This document shows, piece by piece, positions 14,575 to 20,578 of a stretch of 20,578 nucleotides of DNA (positions are counted from its first letter, which is position 1; the number at the start of each line of letters is the position of its first letter). The notes below the pieces were generated by a model, which was not told the origin of the DNA, searched no databases, and was given only the letters and a program-made list of their open reading frames with translations. Position numbers and translations under genes: made by a program. This stretch comes from Candidatus Rokubacteria bacterium RIFCSPLOWO2_02_FULL_72_37 (GTDB lineage Bacteria; Methylomirabilota; Methylomirabilia; Rokubacteriales; CSP1-6): assembly GCA_001790315.1 (NCBI GenBank), contig MGCE01000198.1:1-20578 (forward strand). Reading direction: 5' to 3'.

Positions 14575-15804
14575 ATGATCGACCGGTTGGCCGACCGGGT
14601 CAACGCCGACGCCGCCCTCGTCCGCCGCGGCCGCTACCTCTCGACGCGGTTCCTGGTGGGCGTCGGTGACGCCGAGTGGCTCGTCGCCGTCCACGAGGGC
14701 CGCATCGAGCGCGTCGAGCGCGGTCCCTTCCTGATGCGCGAGTACGCCTTCTCCATCCGCGCCTCGGCGGAGGCGTGGCGGCGACACTGGGAGCCCGCGC
14801 CCGCCGCCGGCTATCACGACCTGCTCGCGATGGCCAAGCACGGCCACGTGCGGATCGAGGGCGATCTCCGGCCGCTGATGGCGAACCTGCGCTGGGTGAA
14901 GGACGTGCTCGCGCTGCCGCGGCCGGCCGCCCCGGCGCGTCCGGCGCCCGAGCTGCCCGCGGAAGAGCCGATCGTCGGGCGCTACCGCCGCATCGTCCTC
15001 GACGGGCGCCCCCACCGCGTCTACTGGGAAGAGGCGGGGCAGGGGATCCCGCTCGTCTGCCTGCACACCGCCGGCGCCGACGGCCGCCAGTGGCGCTACC
15101 TGCTGAACGACGCCGACGTCACACGCCACTTCCGCGTGCTCGCCTTCGACATGCCGTGGCACGGCAAGTCGCTGCCGCCCGCGGGCTTCCAGGACGAGGA
15201 GTACCGCCTCACGACCGACGCCTACGTCGGGATGATCCGCGCCTTCTGCCGCGCCCTGGCGCTCGAGCGCCCGGTGGTGCTCGGCTGCTCGATCGGCGGC
15301 AAGATCGTGCTCGAGCTGGCGCGCCTGCACGCCAAGGAGTTCCGCGCGCTGATCGGCGTCGAGTCCGCCGCGTACCAGCCGCCCTGGTACGACGACACCG
15401 GGTGGCTCCACCGGAGCGACGTCCACGGCGGAGAGGTCGCCGGCGCCATGATGTCGGGGCTCATCGCGCCGCAGAGCCCGTCCGCGACGCGCTGGGACAC
15501 GCTCTGGATGTACATGCAGGGCGGCCCCGGCGTCTTCAAGGGCGACCTCTGGTTCTACCGGGCCGACGGCGACTTCCGCGACCGCGTCGCGCAGATCGAC
15601 ACCTCGCAGTGCCCGCTCCATCTCCTCACCGGCGAGTACGACTTCTCCTGCACGCCCGACGACACGCGCCGGACCGCCGAGCAGATTCCGGGCGCGCGCG
15701 TGACGGTCATGAAGGAGATCGGGCACTTCCCGATGAGCGAGAACCCCGCCCAGTTCCGGACGTACCTGCTCCCCGTCCTCGCCGAGATCCGCGCCCGCCA
15801 CTAG
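14575..15804 (+). CDS. SCP2-like lipid-binding domain fused to an alpha/beta hydrolase
   Basis: This 409-residue protein has two domains. Residues 1-112 resemble an SCP2 sterol-carrier domain, a hydrophobic-ligand pocket, judged from its strand pattern, the segment FSIRASAEAWRRH (59-71) and HGHVRIEGDLRPLM (89-102). A Pro/Ala linker (115-131) leads to an alpha/beta hydrolase (135-409) with oxyanion segment HTAGADG (164-170), nucleophile elbow GCSIGG (237-242, Ser239), Asp356 in TGEYDFS and His384 in IGHFPM. All three catalytic residues are present. The likely job is hydrolysis of a lipid-like ester held by the first domain; the substrate is unknown. There is no signal peptide. ATG 14575 is preferred because a -10 hexamer lies 7 bases before it; ATG 14566 is in frame and adds three residues. 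Confidence 0.9.
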   Translation: MIDRLADRVNADAALVRRGRYLSTRFLVGVGDAEWLVAVHEGRIERVERGPFLMREYAFSIRASAEAWRRHWEPAPAAGYHDLLAMAKHGHVRIEGDLRPLMANLRWVKDVLALPRPAAPARPAPELPAEEPIVGRYRRIVLDGRPHRVYWEEAGQGIPLVCLHTAGADGRQWRYLLNDADVTRHFRVLAFDMPWHGKSLPPAGFQDEEYRLTTDAYVGMIRAFCRALALERPVVLGCSIGGKIVLELARLHAKEFRALIGVESAAYQPPWYDDTGWLHRSDVHGGEVAGAMMSGLIAPQSPSATRWDTLWMYMQGGPGVFKGDLWFYRADGDFRDRVAQIDTSQCPLHLLTGEYDFSCTPDDTRRTAEQIPGARVTVMKEIGHFPMSENPAQFRTYLLPVLAEIRARH

Positions 15805-16352
15805 CGATCGCCCCGCTCCGCGTGGAGGCGGAGCAGCTCGGCGAAGTCGGCGACGGCGAGGCCCTGGGCCCACTCGGCGCCCTCGGAGTCGCGGCCGTAG
15901 GCCTCGCGCATGTAGGTCACGGCCTCGTCCCTCGTGCGGAACAGGCGCCAGAGGTGGCCGGCGCCGCCGCCGACACGGCGCAGGTGGAAGACCGGGTCGC
16001 TCGCGGACCGGGGCTCGTAGCTCGCGCGCTCGCCGAAGCGGTCGAGCGTGATCCACGCGACCGCGATGCCGTGGCCCGAGACGACGCGACCCTTGAGCGA
16101 TTCCTCGCGCGGCAGCGACTCGACGTCGCAGAGCCGGGGGCCGTAGTAGACGGGGATCGCGTCGGCCGGGAGCGTCAGATCCACCTTGATCGGCTCGCCG
16201 ACCGACTCGAGGAGCGCGCGGGTCTCCTCGCCGATCCAGAGCACGGCGGGCTCGGCCTGGTCGGGCCACGCCTCGACGATCTGACCGCTCGGCACGAGCC
16301 CGCGGCGCCGCGCGACCTCGTCGCGGGCCGCCGTGAGGAAGAGCCGGTTCAC
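15801..16352 (-). CDS. unrecognised 183-residue protein, last gene of the citrate synthase-aconitase operon
   Basis: I do not recognise a family. The protein is soluble-looking, with no signal peptide or membrane helix. Visible blocks are PAVLWIGEETRALLES (35-50), DAIPVYYGPRLCDVESLPREE (64-84), VVSGHGIAVAWITLDRFGERA (90-110) and a C-terminal helical part. There is a single cysteine, so no obvious metal cluster. GTG 16352 overlaps the stop of the PrpF-family gene as GTGA, which fixes the start and implies coupled translation. Its TAG stop shares the bases CTAG with the TAG stop of the convergent hydrolase gene. The operon suggests a role near tricarboxylic acid metabolism. Confidence 0.82.
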   Translation of the reverse strand: MNRLFLTAARDEVARRRGLVPSGQIVEAWPDQAEPAVLWIGEETRALLESVGEPIKVDLTLPADAIPVYYGPRLCDVESLPREESLKGRVVSGHGIAVAWITLDRFGERASYEPRSASDPVFHLRRVGGGAGHLWRLFRTRDEAVTYMREAYGRDSEGAEWAQGLAVADFAELLRLHAERGDR

Positions 16353-17470
16353 GGCACGCGCACCCAGCCTTCCATCAGCCGGCGTGCCGTGCGGTAGACC
16401 GTCACGCTCTCGGCCCACGGCGCGCCGTCGCGGCGGCCCACGCGCGCCGCGACCGGCAGCACGCCCGACGGATGGCCGAGGAGGATGACCGGTGCCGAGG
16501 GGCTCGGGGCCCCGCTCGCGCATTCATGGACGACGGTTCCTTCGACGCGGGCGGCGACGCCGAGGCACATCGCCGCGGTGAGCGCGAAGGCGCGGTGGCA
16601 GTTGCCCATCGACATGACGCGCGCGATCACATGGACGGCGTCGGCGGCGTGACGCGTCCCGTCGAGCGCGGTGAAGGCGGTCGGAGGCGCGACCAGCGCG
16701 ATCTTCGGGACCGAGGCGCTGCCGGTGAGGCCGATGCGCTCGCCGGCTTCCGCGCGGATCGCCTCGAGCCGTGCCGCCAGCGCGCGGTCGGCGTCGATCG
16801 CCTGGGGCGTCTCGGTGCCGGCGAGGCCGAGGTCCTTCGCGCGCACGAAGACCATCGCGTTCGTCGCGTCCACCAGCGACGCCTCGACGCCGCCGACCGT
16901 GTCGCGCGGTCGGCCCGTCGGCAGCAGGCGCCCGGTGCTGGCGCCGCCCGGGTCCAGGAAGTCGAGCGCGATCCGGGCGCCGCGGCCGGCCACGCCGGCC
17001 AGCTCGAAGTCGCCCTCGACCGCGGCTTCGCCGCCGGCCACCGCGAAGCGGGAGACGATGAGCTTCTTCGTGTTCGTGTTGTGGATCCTCACGGCGACCT
17101 CGCCCGTGTACCCCTGCGCGGGCAGCGTCACGAGCCCTTCGTCCACCGCGAACGGGCCGACCGACGAGGAGCAGTTGCCGCAGTTGCCCGCGTAGTCCAC
17201 GACGGGCTTGCTGACCTCGACCTGGGCGAAGGTGTAATCCACGTCGGCCTCGGGATGGCTCGGGGGGCCGATGATGCACGCCTTCGAGAGGGAGGAGATG
17301 CCGCCGCCCAGACCGTCGAGCTGGCGGCCGTAGGGGTCGGGGCTCCCGAGCGCGGCGCAGAGGATGCGGTCGCGCGCCGGGCCGGCGGGCGGCAGGTCGC
17401 GCGCGTGGAAGACGAGGCAGCGGCTGGTGCCGCCGCGCATGTAGACGGCGCGGATCTTCTTCTGCGTCAC
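16349..17470 (-). CDS. PrpF-family protein (2-methylaconitate isomerase / oxalomesaconate tautomerase type)
   Basis: This 373-residue protein belongs to the PrpF (DUF453) family, which moves double bonds in tricarboxylic acids such as 2-methylaconitate or 4-oxalomesaconate. The signature MRGGTSRCLVFHARDLP (11-27), GSPDPYGRQLDGLGGGISSLSK (42-63, with Lys63 at the catalytic lysine position of PrpF) and NCGNCSSSVGPFA (96-108) are all present, as is the second-half motif MSMGNCHRAF (286-295). The length is usual for the family. GTG 17470 overlaps the aconitase stop as GTGA with a GGGGG stretch 6 nt upstream. Placement directly after aconitase recalls the AcnD-PrpF pair of the 2-methylcitrate cycle. 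Without PrpB or propionyl-CoA genes in view, the exact substrate remains open. Confidence 0.92.
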   Translation of the reverse strand: MTQKKIRAVYMRGGTSRCLVFHARDLPPAGPARDRILCAALGSPDPYGRQLDGLGGGISSLSKACIIGPPSHPEADVDYTFAQVEVSKPVVDYAGNCGNCSSSVGPFAVDEGLVTLPAQGYTGEVAVRIHNTNTKKLIVSRFAVAGGEAAVEGDFELAGVAGRGARIALDFLDPGGASTGRLLPTGRPRDTVGGVEASLVDATNAMVFVRAKDLGLAGTETPQAIDADRALAARLEAIRAEAGERIGLTGSASVPKIALVAPPTAFTALDGTRHAADAVHVIARVMSMGNCHRAFALTAAMCLGVAARVEGTVVHECASGAPSPSAPVILLGHPSGVLPVAARVGRRDGAPWAESVTVYRTARRLMEGWVRVP

Positions 17471-19395
17471 GCGCGCCCCCGCGTCTGCGCCTTCGTGTGC
17501 GCGAGCACGCCGCCCGCCAGGAGGATCTCGCGCTCGCGCGGACTCAGCGCGCACGAGGCGGTGAAGCGCGAACCGCTCCGCGCGTTCCACACCGTCACGC
17601 GCTCGCCCGCGGCCAGCGCCCGGCGCACCTCCTTGAGCTCCAGGCGGTCGCGCAGCTCGATCCCGTCGAGCGCGGCCGGGTCGTCGAAGACGAGCGGCAC
17701 CACGCCCCAGTTGATCAGGTTCGCGCGGTGGATGCGCGCGAACGACTTCGCGAGCACCGCGCGCACGCCGAGGTGCATCGGCGCGATCGCCGCGACCTCG
17801 CGCGAGGAACCCTGGCCGTAGTGCTCGCCGGCCACGAGAATCCCCCGCCCGGCCGCCTTCGCGCGCGCGACGAACTCCGGGTCCACGTAGCGGAAGCAGA
17901 ACTCGGCGATCGCCGGCACGTTCGAGCGGAAGACGAGCACGGCCGCGCCGGCGGGCGAGATGTCGTCGGTCGAGACCTTGTCGCCGAGCTTGATCAGGAC
18001 CGGCGCCTCGAGCGTCTCGGCGACGGGCTCGCCGAGTGGCACCGGCTTGATGTTGGGCCCCCGGACCACCTCGCCCGCGCCGTCGGGCGCGACGAAGCCC
18101 GCGGTGGATGCGACGAAATTCCCGGGCAGATAGGGCTCGGGCGTGACGCCCGCCTCGCGCGGGTCGGTGATGCGCCCGGCGAGCGCCGAGGCCGCGGCCG
18201 TCACCGACGAGCAGAGGTAGACCTGGTCGTCCTTCACGCCGCTCCGTCCGGGAAAGTTCCGGTTGAACGCGCGCAGGCTCTTCGTTCCCGTGGCCGGCAC
18301 GTGGCCGATGCCCGCGCACGCCCCGCACGAGGGCTCCGAGACGAGCGCGCCCGAGGCGAGCAGATCCGCCAGCAGGCCCTCGCGCGCCATCGTCTCGAGG
18401 ATCCGGTGGCTGCCCGGGAACAGCACGAACGAGACCGAGGGGTGGACGCTCCGGCCGCGCAGGATCTCGGTCACGGCCCACATGTCCTCCCAGGAGCCGT
18501 TCGTGCACGAGCCCACCATCACCTGCTCGACGGGCGTGTCCGCGACCTCCGCCACCGGCACCACGCGGTCGGGCGAGCCCGGCAGCGCCACGAGCGGCTC
18601 GACCGCGGAGAGATCGAGCTCGATCTGGCCGTCGTACTCGGCGTCGGCGTCGGCCTCCTGCGGCGACCAGGCGTCCTTCCGGTGCAGGCGGCGGAAGTAG
18701 TCGCGCGTGACCCGGTCACTCGGCAAGACGCTCGTGGTGAGCGTCAGCTCGGCGCCCATGTTGGCGATGGTCATGCGCTGCGGGAGCGAGAGCGTCGCCA
18801 CGCCCGGCCCCGCGTACTCGAAGATCTTTCCGGCGCCGCCCCGCACGGTGAGGCGCCGGAGCAGTTCCAGGATCACGTCCTTCGCCGTCACCCAGGGGCG
18901 TAGCTCGCCCGTGAGCCACACGCGCACGACCTCGGGCATCGCCAGGAAGTACGGGCCGCCGCCCATCGCCGCGGCCACGTCGAGGCCGCCGGCGCCGAGC
19001 GCCAGCATCCCCGCGGCGCCGCAGAGCGGCGTGTGGCTGTCGGTGCCGAGCAGCGTCAGGCCGGGGACCGAGAAGCTCTCGAGGTGCACCTGATGGCAGA
19101 TCCCGTTGCCGGGCTTGGAGAAGACCGCGCCGTACTTGCGCGCCGCGGACTGTAGATATCGGTGGTCGTCCGAGTTGCGCGAGTCCACCTGGGAGACGTT
19201 GTGGTCCACATAGGCGACGACGCGCTCCGGCACGACGCGCGGGAAGCCCATCGCCTCGAATTGGAGAAAAGCCATCGTGCCGTTGGTGTCGGTGAGGAGC
19301 ACCTGGTCGATGGCCAGGCCGATCTCCTCGCCCGCGACGGGGTTACCCGTGCGCAGGTGCGGCTCGATCAGCTTGCGGGTGAGGCTCCGGCCCAC
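17467..19395 (-). CDS. aconitate hydratase, short Aquifex-type (about 640 residues)
   Basis: This 642-residue iron-sulfur hydro-lyase converts citrate to isocitrate through cis-aconitate, or acts on 2-methylcitrate. The three 4Fe-4S ligands are Cys297 in GSCTNGSWEDM and Cys357 and Cys360 in EPSCGACAGIG. Other active-site motifs are VDHN (63-66), GTDSHTP (117-123), GQGSSRE (527-533) and SFARIHRANLINWGVVPL (551-568) in the C-terminal swivel domain. The length fits the short bacterial type, well under the roughly 890 residues of AcnA. GTG 19395 is the earliest possible start because an in-frame TGA lies just upstream, and it gives the expected MGRSLT N-terminus. It follows citrate synthase by 69 bp containing a strong hairpin, and overlaps the PrpF-family gene. 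Confidence 0.95.
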   Translation of the reverse strand: MGRSLTRKLIEPHLRTGNPVAGEEIGLAIDQVLLTDTNGTMAFLQFEAMGFPRVVPERVVAYVDHNVSQVDSRNSDDHRYLQSAARKYGAVFSKPGNGICHQVHLESFSVPGLTLLGTDSHTPLCGAAGMLALGAGGLDVAAAMGGGPYFLAMPEVVRVWLTGELRPWVTAKDVILELLRRLTVRGGAGKIFEYAGPGVATLSLPQRMTIANMGAELTLTTSVLPSDRVTRDYFRRLHRKDAWSPQEADADAEYDGQIELDLSAVEPLVALPGSPDRVVPVAEVADTPVEQVMVGSCTNGSWEDMWAVTEILRGRSVHPSVSFVLFPGSHRILETMAREGLLADLLASGALVSEPSCGACAGIGHVPATGTKSLRAFNRNFPGRSGVKDDQVYLCSSVTAAASALAGRITDPREAGVTPEPYLPGNFVASTAGFVAPDGAGEVVRGPNIKPVPLGEPVAETLEAPVLIKLGDKVSTDDISPAGAAVLVFRSNVPAIAEFCFRYVDPEFVARAKAAGRGILVAGEHYGQGSSREVAAIAPMHLGVRAVLAKSFARIHRANLINWGVVPLVFDDPAALDGIELRDRLELKEVRRALAAGERVTVWNARSGSRFTASCALSPREREILLAGGVLAHTKAQTRGRA

Positions 19396-19403
19396 CGATC
19401 ATG

Positions 19404-19435
19404 CTGGGGGGGAGCGAGCGCCGCTCCTCCCCCAG
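19404..19435 (-). promoter_or_regulatory. strong hairpin between citrate synthase and aconitase genes
   Basis: Arms at 19404-19416 and 19422-19435 pair over 13 base pairs with one bulged base and a 5-base loop. In the minus-strand mRNA it ends 8 bases before the aconitase GTG start. It could be an RNA processing or stability element, a partial terminator, or a structure that limits aconitase translation. No T run follows, so complete termination is unlikely. Confidence 0.5.
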
Positions 19436-19464
19436 ACCTCCCCACCGCCTCGATCCGGGTCATG

Positions 19465-20578
19465 TCACCGCCTGGCCACCGGAACGAGGACGCGACGGGC
19501 CGCGCCCACGTAGTCCGCGCGTGGGCGGATCAGGCGGTTGTCGTCGTGCTGCTCGAGGATGTTCGCCGTCCACCCCGCGATCCGCCCCGCCGCGATCACC
19601 GGCGTGAAGAGGTCCACCGGGATCCCGAGCGAGTAGAAAAGCGGCGCCGAGTAGAAGTCCACGTTCGGGATCAACCCCTTGGCTTTGTTGATCCGCGCGT
19701 GGAGCTTGACCGCCATCTCGTACCACTTGAACTGGCCCGACTGCCGGCACGCTTCCTCGGCCATGCCCCGGAGGATCGCGGCGCGCGGGTCGCCCGCCTT
19801 GTAGACACGGTGGCCGAAGCCCATGAGCCGGCGTCTCTCGGCGAGCGCCCGGTCGGAGAAGGCGTCCACGGTGGCCGGCTCGCCGATCTCGAGCAGGGTG
19901 CGCATGACTGCCTCGCCCGCGCCGCCGTGGAGCGGCCCCTTGAGCGCGCCCACGCCGCCCGCCACGGCCGAGTGCATGTCGGACTGCGTCGAGCTGATCG
20001 TGCGCGTCGTGAAGGTGGACGCGTTCAGCTCGTGCTCGGCGTAGAGCGTCAGGCTCGCGTCGAACGCCTTCCCCACGACGCCCGACGGGCGCTTGCCCGT
20101 CAGCATGTAGAGGAAGTTGGCCGCGTGCCCGAGATCCGCCGCCGGCGCCACGGGCTCCTGGCCGCTCCGGCTCCGGTGGTGCGCGCAGATCGCCGTCGCG
20201 AGCTGGCTGGTGAGCCTCACGGCCTTTTTCAGATTCGCGTCGTGCGCGTTGTCCGTGCCGTCGGGATCGTACATTCCGAGCATCGCGACGGCCGCCTGGA
20301 GCGCCCGCATCGGGTCCGTCGCCGTCGGCATCAGCCGGAACGCCTGCACGAGCTCGCGCGGGATCTCCCGCGCCGCGATCAGCGCCAGCGTCGTCCGGTC
20401 GAGCTGCGCCGCCGTCGGCAGCTCGCCATGCCAGAGGAGATGGCAGACCTCCTCGAACGTCGCCTGCTGCGCGAGGTCGGCGATGTCGTAGCCGCAGTAG
20501 GCGAGCCGCCCGTTCGCGCCGTCCAGGTCGCAGAGCCGGGTCTCGGCGGCGACGACGCCCTCGAGCCCGCGGATGAGC
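19465..20578 (-). CDS. gltA: citrate synthase (or 2-methylcitrate synthase), 5' end cut off by window
   Basis: About 370 residues are visible, starting LIRGLEGVVAAET; only a handful of N-terminal residues can be missing. The enzyme condenses acetyl-CoA, or propionyl-CoA in the PrpC branch, with oxaloacetate. Counting from the first visible residue, the catalytic triad is His182 in EHELNASTF, His256 in GFGHRVYKAGDPRA and Asp307 in NVDFYS, all intact. GPLHGGAGEA (214-223) and LIRPRADY (349-356) are also typical. This is the short, dimeric type of about 375 residues, not the long hexameric E. coli type. Short citrate synthases and PrpC are close relatives and cannot be separated here; the PrpF-family gene downstream keeps the methylcitrate option open, so the symbol is provisional. 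Confidence 0.93.
   Translation of the reverse strand, partial: LIRGLEGVVAAETRLCDLDGANGRLAYCGYDIADLAQQATFEEVCHLLWHGELPTAAQLDRTTLALIAAREIPRELVQAFRLMPTATDPMRALQAAVAMLGMYDPDGTDNAHDANLKKAVRLTSQLATAICAHHRSRSGQEPVAPAADLGHAANFLYMLTGKRPSGVVGKAFDASLTLYAEHELNASTFTTRTISSTQSDMHSAVAGGVGALKGPLHGGAGEAVMRTLLEIGEPATVDAFSDRALAERRRLMGFGHRVYKAGDPRAAILRGMAEEACRQSGQFKWYEMAVKLHARINKAKGLIPNVDFYSAPLFYSLGIPVDLFTPVIAAGRIAGWTANILEQHDDNRLIRPRADYVGAARRVLVPVARR

Noticed and set aside
14539..16397. Long open frames on both strands across the SCP2-hydrolase and the unknown gene
   Set aside because: They span two real genes in wrong frames and show only Arg/Ala-rich or Val/Asp-rich composition.
17497..18903. Plus-strand open frame of 468 residues opposite aconitase
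   Set aside because: Shadow of the aconitase gene, whose cluster cysteines and other active-site motifs are intact.
1..20578. Mobile elements, CRISPR arrays, tRNA and rRNA genes
   Set aside because: I looked on both strands for transposase motifs, spaced direct repeats, tRNA-like cloverleaf ends and rRNA signatures and saw none; a tRNAscan or Infernal run would be needed to exclude small RNAs.

Overview
The window is G+C-rich chromosomal DNA from a free-living bacterium, with third codon positions dominated by G and C and long spurious open frames opposite most real genes. No rRNA, tRNA, CRISPR array, insertion sequence or integrase was seen. The gene mix suggests an uncultivated soil or sediment lineage of the Rokubacteria/Methylomirabilota or Binatota kind: acyl-CoA enzymes, a type III CoA-transferase, a creatininase-like protein, a stand-alone MetE core domain and a short Aquifex-type aconitase. 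This assignment is inference only; nothing in the window fixes the taxon.

Layout. (A) 3958 down to 1, minus strand: CaiB/BaiF CoA-transferase, enoyl-CoA hydratase, acyl-CoA dehydrogenase and an MBL-fold hydrolase cut by the window edge. The first three overlap by 4 bp or nearly so. This looks like an acyl-CoA activation and oxidation operon. (B) 4120-7605, plus strand: a PilB/GspE-type ATPase with a c-di-GMP-binding MshEN domain, preceded by a sigma-54-type promoter, then an unrecognised 557-residue protein with its own sigma-70 promoter. (C) 7947-7612, minus: a small coiled-coil protein. (D) 9133-8108, minus: a MetE C-terminal-domain methyltransferase. (E) 9205-11469, plus: a single polypeptide combining a metallo-beta-lactamase-fold domain, a degenerate receiver, a cyclic-nucleotide-binding domain and an intact GGDEF domain. 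(F) 14542-11473, minus: a PlsC-like acyltransferase, a membrane-anchored creatininase-like protein and an enoyl-CoA hydratase/isomerase, each overlapping the next by 4 bp. (G) 14575-15804, plus: an SCP2 domain fused to an alpha/beta hydrolase. (H) 20578-15801, minus: citrate synthase (5' end cut off), aconitase, a PrpF-family isomerase and an unknown protein, the last three overlapping by 4 bp.

How the parts fit. Blocks A, F and G all handle acyl groups or lipids. Block H is either a TCA entry module or, because of PrpF, a 2-methylcitrate-type module that would dispose of propionyl-CoA from block A-type oxidation. Blocks B and E form a possible second-messenger pair: E can make c-di-GMP under cyclic-nucleotide control, and the ATPase in B carries the exact spacing of a c-di-GMP receptor. 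No second pilus gene is present, so this link is inference.

Expression. Several genes that head a transcription unit have no Shine-Dalgarno sequence but a TAnnnT hexamer ending 6 to 11 bases before the start codon, which suggests leaderless or near-leaderless mRNAs. Genes inside operons and two other leading genes do have Shine-Dalgarno sequences. No stretch over 300 bases lacks a gene.
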